Both the position numbers and the translations under genes were made by a program. Source: Atopobium sp. (lineage in GTDB: Bacteria; Actinomycetota; Coriobacteriia; Coriobacteriales; Atopobiaceae). Taken from it: DNA of 24,829 nt. The stretch is taken from positions 1-24,829 of the forward strand of contig JABZGZ010000009.1 of the NCBI GenBank assembly GCA_015259105.1. Direction: 5' to 3'. Under the pieces are notes generated by a model. That model saw only the letters and a program-made list of their open reading frames with translations, was not told the DNA's origin and ran no database searches. Every line of letters starts with the position of its first letter. The first letter of the stretch is position 1. Shown here piece after piece: positions 14,797 through 22,499 of this stretch.

Positions 14797-14826
14797 TCTA
14801 CGGACCTGCAAGCAACAAAGCAAAAG

Positions 14827-14864
14827 AGCAAAAGAACCGCTGAAGTCAGCGGCTCTTTTGCTTG
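14827..14864 (+). terminator. Terminator after the membrane protein gene
   Basis: The core stem CCGCTGA (14837-14843) / TCAGCGG (14846-14852) is extended by AGCAAAAGA/TCTTTTGCT around one mismatch and ends in a T-rich stretch. The AGCAAAAG word also occurs once just upstream. Confidence 0.75.
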
Positions 14865-14875
14865 TGCTGTTGGAA

Positions 14876-14995
14876 GTGACTTATCGAGAGGTCGGCTCGC
14901 CTCAAAATGGTGGAGCGGCGAATGATTTGCACGTTAATTTGACTGAAAGTTATGGAATTGATGTTTCCAAGACGACTTTGGTCCCAAAAAGGTAA
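14876..14995 (+). pseudogene. Possible remnant of an IS256-type transposase
   Basis: The frame here reads GGAANDLHVNLTESYGIDVS followed by KTTL. This resembles the IS256 (Mutator-like) transposase stretch in which a D-I/L-x-x-x-L-x-E-x-YG-x-D-V-S-x-T-T-L pattern is conserved. There is no start of the gene and no catalytic residue. The likeness stops at about 14980, just before the inverted-repeat element begins at 14986. The stretch is short, so chance resemblance cannot be excluded. Confidence 0.35.
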
Positions 14996-15155
14996 AAAAG
15001 CCGTTTAGTTGGAAGTTTTAATCTTTATGCATGACGATTTTGAGTGATTTTGATTTAGTAATGTGTCGCTTGATTAGCGCCAACTGGGCTTTTAGTAATA
15101 TCAAATATGTAATCAATTTCTTCGATTTCCAACTAAACGGATTTTTTACCTTTTT
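14986..15155. mobile_element. MITE-like 170-bp element with 29-bp terminal inverted repeats
   Basis: The left arm (14986-15014, starting AAAAAGGTAAAAAAG and ending TTAGTTGGAA) and right arm (15127-15155) are reverse complements over 29 bp with one mismatch. The 112-bp interior is AT-rich and has no gene. No target-site duplication is evident in the flanks (left GTCCC, right CGCCC). Size and structure fit a non-autonomous miniature transposable element; a long-stem non-coding RNA is the alternative. Confidence 0.65.
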
Positions 15156-15249
15156 CGCCCTATTTTGAAGCTCAATTTTTGTTTGATAAAAAATGAAACG
15201 AATAAAGGGTCAGGAAAATGCATTTTCATGCATAACAGCGATTGCTTGC
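15156..15249. other. AT-rich stretch with ATGCAT palindromes
   Basis: No gene. A perfect 14-bp palindrome GAAAATGCATTTTC (15214-15227) is followed by two more TGCAT words within 25 bp. It lies just beyond the terminator of the minus-strand pyridoxal kinase gene. Confidence 0.4.
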
Positions 15250-15289
15250 ATAAAAAATAGATGCCCACTCTATGTGAGTGGGCATCTAT
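15250..15289 (-). terminator. Terminator of the pyridoxal kinase gene
   Basis: ATAGATGCCCACT (15257-15269) and AGTGGGCATCTAT (15277-15289) form a 13-bp perfect stem with a 7-nt loop. On the minus strand it is followed by a T-run (15251-15257). Confidence 0.92.
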
Positions 15290-15358
15290 GGCAAAGAATC
15301 ATGTTTGATTTAGCTGAAGCGTAAAGTTTTACACTAGCAACGCAGCTTGCGCGAGCTT

Positions 15359-16228
15359 TTACTCCTGCAGAAGCTGGGCAATTAGGCCAAGCTTTGTCTC
15401 AAACGAAACGCCACGAAGCTCAAAGTTTGGCTGCTCGCGAGTGATTTCCATGGACTCGCAGACAAACTCACCAGCGAACTCAACCGCGTCAGCGATTTCC
15501 TGACCACACATAACTGCAGCTAAAAGCGCAGAAGCAAACAGATCGCCGGTGCCGTGCAGCATGTAGGGGAGAAGCTCGGAGACAATCTCGCCACGCTCGG
15601 ACTCGGTAGCAACAAAGTTGCGAATGAGACCGTCGCCACGAACGATGCCCTTAAGAACGACGCACTTTGCACCCATTGTAAGCAGCGCATCAAGTAGCTC
15701 ATCTACCTGCTCATCTGTTAAATCCTGGCCAGCATAAGGAATACCAGTCAAAATCGAAGCTTCAGTAAGGTTAGGCGTTAAAATATCAGCGCCGTTTACC
15801 AGGGACTTCATTGCGTCACAAAGCTCTTGCGTATAGGTTGGATACATCTTGCCGCCATCGCCCATAACTGGGTCAACAACGCGAAGTGCCTTTGGATGCT
15901 CCTGGTACAAGCGCTGAATGCTTGCAACCTGCTCTGCTGCGCCAAGGAAGCCAGAATAAATGGCATCCAGGTCAATGCCCTCTTCCTGCCATGCATCCAG
16001 GTAATCCTCAAGCATGTTGGTGGTGTCGTGCATGTAGAACGTAGGGAACTTGGTGTGTGCCGAGAAAAGCGACGTAGGTACTGGGCAAACGTCACATCCC
16101 GCTGCTGACAGAACCGGAATAGCTACGCCAAGCGAGCACTTTCCGTATCCGCAGAGGTCATGCACTGCGGCGATGCGAGGGATGTACGAGCCTTCTCGCT
16201 GGTACAGAACAGAGTTGGTTTCATTCAT
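15359..16228 (-). CDS. pdxY: Pyridoxal/pyridoxamine kinase (ribokinase fold)
   Basis: 289 residues. It phosphorylates pyridoxal or pyridoxamine in the vitamin B6 salvage route. The early segment VHDLCGYGKCSLGVAIPVL, the SGFLGAAEQV loop, VVDPVMGDGGKMY, LTPNLTEASILTG and the anion-hole motif HGTGD with catalytic Asp229 are those of PdxY/PdxK-type kinases (COG2240). AAAGGA lies about 8 nt before the ATG. The gene is divergent from purE with about 115 bp between them and ends in a strong terminator. PdxY and PdxK cannot be separated from sequence alone, so the symbol is by closest likeness. Confidence 0.88.
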   Translation of the reverse strand: MNETNSVLYQREGSYIPRIAAVHDLCGYGKCSLGVAIPVLSAAGCDVCPVPTSLFSAHTKFPTFYMHDTTNMLEDYLDAWQEEGIDLDAIYSGFLGAAEQVASIQRLYQEHPKALRVVDPVMGDGGKMYPTYTQELCDAMKSLVNGADILTPNLTEASILTGIPYAGQDLTDEQVDELLDALLTMGAKCVVLKGIVRGDGLIRNFVATESERGEIVSELLPYMLHGTGDLFASALLAAVMCGQEIADAVEFAGEFVCESMEITREQPNFELRGVSFETKLGLIAQLLQE

Positions 16229-16281
16229 TACAGTTTCCTTTCACGTGGACTGATGGACCAACGTTCTAGAAAATCATACTC

Positions 16282-16287
16282 TATACT
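16282..16287 (+). promoter_or_regulatory. Candidate -10 element (TATACT) for purE
   Basis: TATACT lies 57 nt before the purE ATG. A short inverted repeat, GGATA (16295-16299) / TATCC (16307-16311), lies between it and the gene and could be an operator. The -35 region is weak. Confidence 0.4.
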
Positions 16288-16344
16288 GTGAGATGGATAT
16301 TTGACGTATCCGCCTATTTTATGAGACGTAACAAAGGAGCAGAG

Positions 16345-16806
16345 ATGGCAGATCAGCCTGTTGTCGGCATTATCATGGGATCAAAGAGCGACCTTGCAAC
16401 TATGGAGGGATGTACCGCTGAACTTGAGCGCTTGGGCGTTCCATATGAGCTGGTCATCGCATCCGCACACCGCACTCCAGACAAGGTTCACCAGTGGGCC
16501 GAGACCGCTGCTGACCGCGGCCTCAAGGTAATCATCGCGGCCGCAGGAAAGGCCGCTCACCTGGGCGGAGTTGTTGCCGCATTCACCCCACTGCCTGTCG
16601 TTGGCGTTCCAATGAAGACCTCTGACCTCGGCGGCATGGACTCCCTGCTTTCCATGGTCCAGATGCCATCTGGCGTGCCCGTTGCCTGCGTTGCCATCAA
16701 CGGCGCCAAAAACGCAGCTATTTACGCCACTCAGATTCTTGGCGCATCCCTTCCAGAGTATCGCGAGAAGATCGTCCAGCTTAAAGCCGAGATGGCTGAC
16801 GCATAA
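16345..16806 (+). CDS. purE: N5-carboxyaminoimidazole ribonucleotide mutase (class I PurE)
   Basis: 153 residues, typical for PurE. It converts N5-CAIR to CAIR. GIIMGSKSDLATM (8-20) binds the substrate phosphate; the SAHRTP motif has catalytic His42; AAAGKAAHLGGVVAA and TSDLGGMDSLLSMVQMP complete the family signature. AAAGGAG is 5 nt before the ATG. The upstream in-frame codons lack family resemblance. Class I PurE normally needs PurK, which is not in this window. It is followed by a terminator, so it appears to be a single-gene unit apart from the other purine genes. Confidence 0.96.
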   Translation: MADQPVVGIIMGSKSDLATMEGCTAELERLGVPYELVIASAHRTPDKVHQWAETAADRGLKVIIAAAGKAAHLGGVVAAFTPLPVVGVPMKTSDLGGMDSLLSMVQMPSGVPVACVAINGAKNAAIYATQILGASLPEYREKIVQLKAEMADA

Positions 16807-16885
16807 GCTAGCTCGTACCCGCACGCACGCAGCCTAGTCCGCACGCGTATCCACACGCGTCTGCACGTCTGCGACCGCACACGAG
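16807..16885. repeat. CGCACG-rich low-complexity spacer after purE
   Basis: The stretch reiterates CGCACG and ACGCGT words (for example CCGCACGCACGCAG, CCGCACGCGT, CACACGCGTC). Its composition is sharply more GC-rich than the flanks. No gene is seen. Confidence 0.5.
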
Positions 16886-16920
16886 ACCCGCGCTTTAGGA
16901 GACCTGAGGCGCGGGTTTTG
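16886..16920 (+). terminator. Terminator after purE
   Basis: ACCCGCGC (16886-16893) pairs with GCGCGGGT (16909-16916), with further inner pairing TAGG/CCTG, and is followed by TTTTG. Confidence 0.88.
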
Positions 16921-17000
16921 CATACCGCAAAATGTGATTATGCGATGACTTCATAAGATACACAGAGATTTTTGTTTCGTGCATAGCTAAACTTTTAAGG

Positions 17001-17031
17001 GGTATGACAAAGGTATGACAAAGAGTACCTT
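17001..17031 (+). promoter_or_regulatory. 11-bp tandem repeat upstream of the sortase gene
   Basis: GGTATGACAAA occurs twice without a gap (17001-17011, 17012-17022). The second copy also takes part in an inverted repeat, AAGGTA (17010-17015) / TACCTT (17026-17031). It lies 15 nt before the sortase ATG, a position suited to an operator or a translation control site. Confidence 0.45.
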
Positions 17032-17045
17032 CAGAAGGGAAGTGC

Positions 17046-17984
17046 ATGGAATCAAAAAACGGCAAGCATTTTGCTTCATTCGCCGCTGCTGATCAGCCGG
17101 CTGGAAATACTCACACCTCAAAAACCTCCGTCGGGATGGCTTCTATGAAAAGCTCTTCTTCTTCAAAAAAAGACGATAACAAGAAAACTTCTCTTAAAAA
17201 GTCTGGCGAGAAGCCAGCTAAGAAGAAGGGTTTTGCCTACATTCTTTCCACAATCTTGCTGGTAGTTGGCATTGGCCTCTTGGTTGTTGCTGGCGTTATG
17301 TTTGGCAAGACTCAGCTTGAATACCACGAGCAAGATGTCATCAACGAAGAGCTTGCAACATACGCAACAGTTTCCGAGAAAAAAGATGAGGCTCCAGTTA
17401 TTGATTGGGCTGGTCTGCAGGCAGTAAATAACCAGGTAGTCGGCTGGATTCAGATTCCAGACACACAGGTCAACTACCCTGTGTATCAAACCACAGATAA
17501 CGACCACTACCTGCACACAAACGCAAAAGGCGAGTGGTCAATCGGCGGCCAGATTTTCATGGACTACCAGAACAATCCAAATGGCCTCACTGACCAGCAG
17601 ACTATTCTCTATGGTCACCATATGAGAAACGGCTCAATGTTCCAGTACATCGGAGCAATGAATGACCAGTCTACCTTTGATAAGGTTGAGACCATCTGGT
17701 ACGTCACGCCTACTCAGACGTACGAGCTTGAGCCGGTATTCACCTATCACACCGACGAAGACGACGAGGAAGTTCGTCAGTTTAACTTTGGCTCTGTTGA
17801 TGAGTTCAGGTCTTACCTAAAAGATAGGCTTTCTAGAGCAGTAAGCTCTCGTTCCGATGCAGCAGATGTTATTTCTCGCGCAGACCATGTTCTTACACTC
17901 TTTACCTGCAATTATACTGACCAGTACGGCAGGACCATGCTCATCTGTGTACCAAAGACTGAGGCTCAGCCAAAGGCCCAGTAG
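17046..17984 (+). CDS. Class B sortase
   Basis: 312 residues. A long basic Ser/Lys-rich N-terminus (1-63) precedes a membrane helix at about 65-88; the catalytic domain follows outside the membrane. Catalytic residues are His191 (YGHHMRNGSMF), Cys288 (TLFTC) and Arg296 (GRTMLIC). The GWIQIPDTQVNYPV start of the barrel and the YGHHM motif are those of class B enzymes. Sortases join surface proteins to the cell wall or to pili. No protein with a sorting signal is encoded in the window, so this is either a housekeeping or an orphan sortase. AGAAGGGAAG precedes the ATG. The 63-residue cytoplasmic region is longer than usual. Confidence 0.92.
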   Translation: MESKNGKHFASFAAADQPAGNTHTSKTSVGMASMKSSSSSKKDDNKKTSLKKSGEKPAKKKGFAYILSTILLVVGIGLLVVAGVMFGKTQLEYHEQDVINEELATYATVSEKKDEAPVIDWAGLQAVNNQVVGWIQIPDTQVNYPVYQTTDNDHYLHTNAKGEWSIGGQIFMDYQNNPNGLTDQQTILYGHHMRNGSMFQYIGAMNDQSTFDKVETIWYVTPTQTYELEPVFTYHTDEDDEEVRQFNFGSVDEFRSYLKDRLSRAVSSRSDAADVISRADHVLTLFTCNYTDQYGRTMLICVPKTEAQPKAQ

Positions 17985-18004
17985 TTGGTACACAGGCGGC
18001 AGAA

Positions 18005-18018
18005 ACTCTTGCAAGAGT
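18005..18018. repeat. Perfect 14-bp palindrome after the sortase gene
   Basis: ACTCTTGCAAGAGT lies 20 bp after the sortase stop, before the terminator. It is a possible RNA hairpin or binding site. Confidence 0.35.
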
Positions 18019-18066
18019 GGTCCGTTAAGCTCAACAAATTGCCACTTTCTTAAAAAATTGTTACAC

Positions 18067-18100
18067 GCTCCGAACATATTTGTTCGGAGCGCTTTTTCTT
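18067..18100 (+). terminator. Terminator after the sortase gene
   Basis: GCTCCGAACA (18067-18076) and TGTTCGGAGC (18081-18090) form a 10-bp perfect stem with loop TATT, followed by GCTTTTTCTT. Confidence 0.93.
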
Positions 18101-18113
18101 GCAAATTTCCAGG

Positions 18114-18151
18114 TACACTGTATGTACTGTTGCCAAACGTGAGAGACGTTT
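18114..18151 (+). promoter_or_regulatory. Candidate purF promoter -10 (TACACT) and leader inverted repeat
   Basis: TACACT at 18114-18119 is a plausible -10. AAACGT (18135-18140) and ACGTTT (18146-18151) make a perfect 6-bp inverted repeat around GAGAG, close to the expected transcription start. It could be a repressor site for the purFMN operon. Confidence 0.35.
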
Positions 18152-18192
18152 GATCAAGGGTGACTCAAGCCGAGGAGCCCGGAGGGGATCCA

Positions 18193-19686
18193 ATGGAACT
18201 TCACGAGGAATGTGGCGTCTTTGGAGTATGGGCGCCTGACCGTGACGTTGCTCGACTCACTTATTTTGCGCTGCACGCGCTGCAGCATCGCGGGCAAGAT
18301 TCCGCAGGTATAGCCGTCGGCGACGGCCAGACCGTGCTTATCAGAAAAGACACGGGCCTCGTAACTGAAGTTTTTAACAACGACGATCTCAACGCAATGC
18401 CAGGTAAAGTGGCTATCGGCCACTGCCGTTACGGCACTGCGGGCGCCAAGGGCTGGGAGTCGGCCCAGCCACACATGTCATCCATCGACGAGACCCTCAT
18501 TGCTCTGGCGCATAACGGCACTCTCGTTAACTTTGACTCCTTGCGAGAAGAACTGTCTTCTCGCCAGATTTCCTTTAGATCGCACACGGATTCCGAGGTA
18601 GCAGCCCAGCTCATCGGCTACTTTACTCGTCGTACACACCGTCTGCGCACCGGTATTGCTGCAACCATGAACCTCATCGAGGGTGGTTACGCCATGGTGC
18701 TCATCCGCGAGAACGCCCTCTATGCGTTTAGGGATCCTAACGGTATTCGTCCGCTGGTACTCGGCCATATTGGCGAGGAGGGCGAGAATAACTGGGTGGT
18801 TGCATCCGAGACGTGCGCGCTGGATATTGTGGGCGCCACGTATGTGCGTGAAGTTGCTCCCGGCGAGATTATCCGTATCTCAGACAATGGCCTGTCTTCC
18901 GAGATGGGACTTGCTCCTCGTCAGCAGGCAGACTGCATCTTTGAGCAGGTGTATTTCTCGCGTCCTGACTCTATTATTAGTGGCCGCTCGGTATATTCCG
19001 TCCGTCACCAGATGGGCCGTCAGCTGGCAAAAGAGACGCCAGCAGACGTTGACCTGGTAATTGGCGTGCCTGATTCTGGCGTTCCTGCAGCTGAGGGTTT
19101 TGCGCAAGAACTGGACGTACCTTTTGGTACCGGCCTCATCAAGAATCGCTACGTTGCCAGAACGTTCATTCAGCCTACGCAACAGCTTCGTGAGCTGGGC
19201 GTTCGACTTAAGCTCAACGCACTTTCGGACGTTGTCGCAGATAAACGCATTGTGATGGTGGACGATTCTGTTGTTCGCGGCACCACTTCAAAGCAGATCG
19301 TTCAGCTGCTCAGAGACGCGGGAGCTACAGAAGTGCACGTCAGAAGCGCTTCTCCTAAGGTAGCGTGGCCCTGCTTCTATGGCATTGATACCGCTGACCA
19401 GCACCAGCTCGTTGCAGCAAAAATGAGTACTGAAGAAATTTGTGAGTACATTGGCGCGGATTCTTTGGGCTTCTTAAGCCTCGAGGGCCTGCTTGCATGC
19501 GTGCCATCAAGGGGCTATTGCGAGTCTTGTTTTAGCGGCAAGTATCCCGTGGCAATTCCAGAGGACTTCCACCAGAGGTTTTTGCCAGAGAACAAACCCG
19601 ACAACTTACATCCATCGTATGCGCTAAAGTTTGACCAGGTAGAACAGCAGTTAATTGACGAGGGTCTTATGCCCTCAGAGCAGTAA
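18193..19686 (+). CDS. purF: Amidophosphoribosyltransferase (Fe-S type)
   Basis: 497 residues from the ATG at 18193, which has GGAGGGG at 18181-18187. It makes phosphoribosylamine from PRPP and glutamine, the first committed purine step. The short leader MELHEE is followed by Cys7, the glutaminase nucleophile once the leader is removed (ECGVFG). LHALQHRGQDSAGI and HNGTLVNF belong to the glutaminase domain; VMVDDSVVRGTTSKQIV is the PRPP loop. Cys208, Cys394, Cys443 and Cys446 (YCESCFSG) match the four cluster ligands of the B. subtilis-type enzyme. A GTG at 18160 would add 11 residues but has no ribosome-binding site. It is the first gene of purF-purM-purN. Confidence 0.96.
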   Translation: MELHEECGVFGVWAPDRDVARLTYFALHALQHRGQDSAGIAVGDGQTVLIRKDTGLVTEVFNNDDLNAMPGKVAIGHCRYGTAGAKGWESAQPHMSSIDETLIALAHNGTLVNFDSLREELSSRQISFRSHTDSEVAAQLIGYFTRRTHRLRTGIAATMNLIEGGYAMVLIRENALYAFRDPNGIRPLVLGHIGEEGENNWVVASETCALDIVGATYVREVAPGEIIRISDNGLSSEMGLAPRQQADCIFEQVYFSRPDSIISGRSVYSVRHQMGRQLAKETPADVDLVIGVPDSGVPAAEGFAQELDVPFGTGLIKNRYVARTFIQPTQQLRELGVRLKLNALSDVVADKRIVMVDDSVVRGTTSKQIVQLLRDAGATEVHVRSASPKVAWPCFYGIDTADQHQLVAAKMSTEEICEYIGADSLGFLSLEGLLACVPSRGYCESCFSGKYPVAIPEDFHQRFLPENKPDNLHPSYALKFDQVEQQLIDEGLMPSEQ

Positions 19687-19697
19687 GGGGAGAAACA

Positions 19698-20786
19698 ATG
19701 ACCACTTCCGCTGATCCAACTAAGCAGATTACCTACGCCGACGCAGGCGTTGACGTTGATGAAGGCGCTCGTGCGGTTGACGCCATCAAAGCTGCTGTTG
19801 CTACAACTACTCGCCCCGAGGTCATCGGCGGCCTGGGCGGCTTTGGCTCCTGCTTCTCGGCCGCAGCTCTGAAGGACATGGAGGAGCCCGTGCTGGTCAG
19901 CGGCACCGACGGCGTTGGCACCAAGCTTGCCATTGCTCAGTTGCTCAACCGCCACAACACGGTGGGCGAGGACCTGGTTGCAATGTGCGTTGATGACATT
20001 GTCCCTATGGGCGCTGAGCCTCTGTTCTTCCTGGATTACGTTGCTGTGGGCAAGCTTAAAGCCGAGGCAGTTGCCGAGGTTGTTGGCGGCATTGCAGAAG
20101 GCTGCCGCAAGAGTGGATGTGCGCTGGTAGGCGGCGAGATGGCCGAGCATCCAGGTGTTATGAATCCTGATGACTACGATCTTGCTGGCTTTGTCGTAGG
20201 CGTTGTCGACAAACCAAAGATCTTAGGTCCCGAGAAGGTCAGTGAAGGTGACGTCATTCTGGGACTTCCTTCTTCTGGCATTCACTCCAACGGATATTCG
20301 CTGGTACGTAAGGTAGCCATTGAGGGTAAGACTGTCGAGGAGCTTAACCAGCCACTAGAGGAGCTCGGTGGAGAGTCACTCGCAGACGCTGTTTTGCGTC
20401 CAACTACTATTTATGCAGGTGGACTTCTTGTCGCACTCCGCGCAGGAGCTCCTATCAAGGCCATGGCACACATCACCGGTGGTGGAATCACCGAGAACCT
20501 TAACCGTGCGCTGCCAGCACACCTTGACGCAGAGGTTGATCGTGGTGGAGAGGCTGGTCCTGCATGGGATATTCCACCAGTTATCTCATACGTTTCTAAC
20601 GCTGCAAACCTGTCTCTTGACGAGCAGTATCGCACTTTCAACATGGGTGTTGGTATGGCTCTTATCGTCGACATGGATGACGTTGACGATGTAGCAGAAG
20701 CCCTCTCTGACCAGGGCTTTGAGCCATTTGTCATGGGTCAGATTATCCCAGGCACCGGAAAGGTGGTCTACAACGATGCCAATTAA
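19698..20786 (+). CDS. purM: Phosphoribosylformylglycinamidine cyclo-ligase (AIR synthetase)
   Basis: 362 residues. It closes the imidazole ring, converting FGAM to AIR with ATP. Family segments are TYADAGVDVDEG, LVSGTDGVGTKL, CVDDIVPMGAEPLFFLDY, GLPSSGIHSNGYSL and AHITGGGITENLNR. Length matches the usual 340-360 residues with a short N-terminal extension. AGGGGAG precedes the ATG, 11 bp after purF, and its end overlaps the start of purN by 11 bp, so the three genes form one operon. Confidence 0.96.
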   Translation: MTTSADPTKQITYADAGVDVDEGARAVDAIKAAVATTTRPEVIGGLGGFGSCFSAAALKDMEEPVLVSGTDGVGTKLAIAQLLNRHNTVGEDLVAMCVDDIVPMGAEPLFFLDYVAVGKLKAEAVAEVVGGIAEGCRKSGCALVGGEMAEHPGVMNPDDYDLAGFVVGVVDKPKILGPEKVSEGDVILGLPSSGIHSNGYSLVRKVAIEGKTVEELNQPLEELGGESLADAVLRPTTIYAGGLLVALRAGAPIKAMAHITGGGITENLNRALPAHLDAEVDRGGEAGPAWDIPPVISYVSNAANLSLDEQYRTFNMGVGMALIVDMDDVDDVAEALSDQGFEPFVMGQIIPGTGKVVYNDAN

Positions 20787-21390
20787 GCTTGGCGTTCTTC
20801 TTTCCGGGTCAGGTACCAACCTGCAGGCCATTATTGACGCCATTGATGCTGGCAAGCTAGACGCAACCATTGAACTGGTTGTTTCTTCTCGCCCTGATGC
20901 ATATGGTCTGAAGAGGGCGGAGGCAGCTGGCCTGCAAACCCTGACGCTCTCAAAAGAGACGTACGACGATCCATTTGTTGCAGATATGGTTATTGCCACC
21001 GAGCTCAAGCGCTATAACGTTGATTACGTTGTTATGGCTGGTTACATGCGTAAAGTGGGCGTTCCTATTCTGAACACCTTCCCTAATCGCGTGCTCAACC
21101 TGCACCCGGCGCTGTTGCCAAGCTTCCGCGGCGCGCACGCCATTCAGGATGCGTATGAGTATGGTGTCAAGGTTACAGGCGTCACCGTTCACCTGGCAAA
21201 TGCTGATTACGACCGCGGTCCCATTATTGCTCAGCGACCAGTTGTGGTTGAAGAGGGCTGGACCGTTGACCAGCTTGAAGAGGCAATTCACCAGGTAGAG
21301 CACCAGCTTTATCCAGAGGTTTTGCAGCTATTCGCCCAGGATAGAGTTCACGTTGAGGGGCAAAAGGTTCGTATAGAGTTAGGCAACTAA
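20776..21390 (+). CDS. purN: Phosphoribosylglycinamide formyltransferase (GAR transformylase)
   Basis: 204 residues from the ATG at 20776, which overlaps the purM end and has AAAGGTGG upstream. It transfers a formyl group from 10-formyl-THF to GAR. LLSGSGTNLQAII (8-20) binds the phosphate; catalytic Asn108 and His110 (NLHPALLPSF) and Asp146 (DYDRGPIIAQ) are intact. The frame is open for 19 codons further upstream inside purM but these carry no family residues. The acyltransferase start follows the stop codon without any gap. Confidence 0.96.
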   Translation: MPIKLGVLLSGSGTNLQAIIDAIDAGKLDATIELVVSSRPDAYGLKRAEAAGLQTLTLSKETYDDPFVADMVIATELKRYNVDYVVMAGYMRKVGVPILNTFPNRVLNLHPALLPSFRGAHAIQDAYEYGVKVTGVTVHLANADYDRGPIIAQRPVVVEEGWTVDQLEEAIHQVEHQLYPEVLQLFAQDRVHVEGQKVRIELGN

Positions 21391-22467
21391 ATGGCGAGAA
21401 ATGCCCAGATTAAGCTGAGTGACGTAGCAACATCGCGAGTCAATAACCTGAACTTTATAAGGTTTGTTGCTGCACTGATGGTTATTGTGTCCCACTGTTA
21501 TGCAGTTGTTTTGGGTGGCGATGCCGGTAGCTATCTCTTGAAGTTTACTGGTGACCGCTTGAGTCCAGGCGGTGTTTCCGTTGGCGTTTTCTTCCTCTTT
21601 GGTGGATTTTTGATTGCACGTAGCTGTGAGCACTATCCTGAGGCAAAAAAGTTCTTCTCGGCACGCATTTTGAGGCTTTTTCCCGAGCTTTTGTTTGTTG
21701 TTATTTTGACTGCGTTTGTGCTTGGTCCAATACTCTCAACGCTTTCGCCTGCAGAATATTTTACTAATCCACAGACGTATAAGTACCTGCTCAATGGCGC
21801 CTTAATTATGGTGCATCAGTTGCCAGGAGTGTTTACTAACAATCCTTCGGGCGACGTGGTTAATGCTGCGTTGTGGACGCTTCCTGTTGAGTTTATCTGC
21901 TACGTTCTATGTTTTATCAGCTACAAACTCACCAAGTTTGATAAAAAGAAGTTTTTGCTGCTCTCGGTGCCTGTTTTTGTATTGGCAGCAGTGTATTACG
22001 TGAAATTTTCTCCGCTTCAGCTAAGCGTTGTACGTGCGGTTCTTCTGTTTTTCCTGGGCGTTTTGATCTGGGTACTTAGAGACCGTATTACTATCTCACC
22101 TGTTTTAGGCCTTGCGTCGATTGTTCTGTGGTTTGTTATGGTCTTTAGCGGCATCGATAATCTGGCAATGCTGACGGTTTTTCCTATTGCTTGCTTCTGC
22201 CTTGCGTATGGAATGGGCAACCACTTTAGTACGTTTGGCACCAAATTTGAGCTGTCCTATGGTATTTACCTTTGGGCTTTTCCAATTCAGCAAGCGTTGG
22301 CACAGTATTTCCCAGCATGGCATCCTTATGTAAATGCACTGGTTGCAGCTTTGCTAGCAACTTGCGGAGCGTTTGTGAATCACTTTGTTGTTACTGCTCC
22401 ACTTGGAAGATACCTCAAAGAGCGTTGTCAGAAGGCTCTTGAAGGGCAAAAGTCTTCTGAAGCTTAG
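21391..22467 (+). CDS. Acyltransferase 3 family membrane protein (OafA-like)
   Basis: 358 residues with about ten hydrophobic helices. The N-terminal NFIRFVAALMVIVSHCY carries the Arg24 and His35 characteristic of acyltransferase-3 enzymes, which acetylate or acylate surface sugars, peptidoglycan or antibiotics; GVSVGVFFLFGGFLIARS and FFSARILRLFPELL follow the usual order. The ATG abuts the purN stop and only a weak AGTTAGG precedes it, so translation may depend on ribosomes finishing purN. The link to purine synthesis is positional, not functional. The acceptor is unknown. Bases 21396-21437 at its 5' end are repeated just beyond the gene. Confidence 0.88.
   Translation: MARNAQIKLSDVATSRVNNLNFIRFVAALMVIVSHCYAVVLGGDAGSYLLKFTGDRLSPGGVSVGVFFLFGGFLIARSCEHYPEAKKFFSARILRLFPELLFVVILTAFVLGPILSTLSPAEYFTNPQTYKYLLNGALIMVHQLPGVFTNNPSGDVVNAALWTLPVEFICYVLCFISYKLTKFDKKKFLLLSVPVFVLAAVYYVKFSPLQLSVVRAVLLFFLGVLIWVLRDRITISPVLGLASIVLWFVMVFSGIDNLAMLTVFPIACFCLAYGMGNHFSTFGTKFELSYGIYLWAFPIQQALAQYFPAWHPYVNALVAALLATCGAFVNHFVVTAPLGRYLKERCQKALEGQKSSEA
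21396..21437 (+). repeat. Direct repeat copy 1, inside the acyltransferase 5' end
   Basis: 42 bp identical at 39 positions to 22500-22541. It encodes residues 2-16 of the acyltransferase. Confidence 0.95.
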
Positions 22468-22499
22468 AAACCTTCCGAAGAGCAGTCGGGTGCTTAAAG

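Noticed and set aside
18160..18192. GTG at 18160 as the purF start
   Set aside because: No ribosome-binding site; the ATG at 18193 has GGAGGGG and gives the usual short leader before Cys7.
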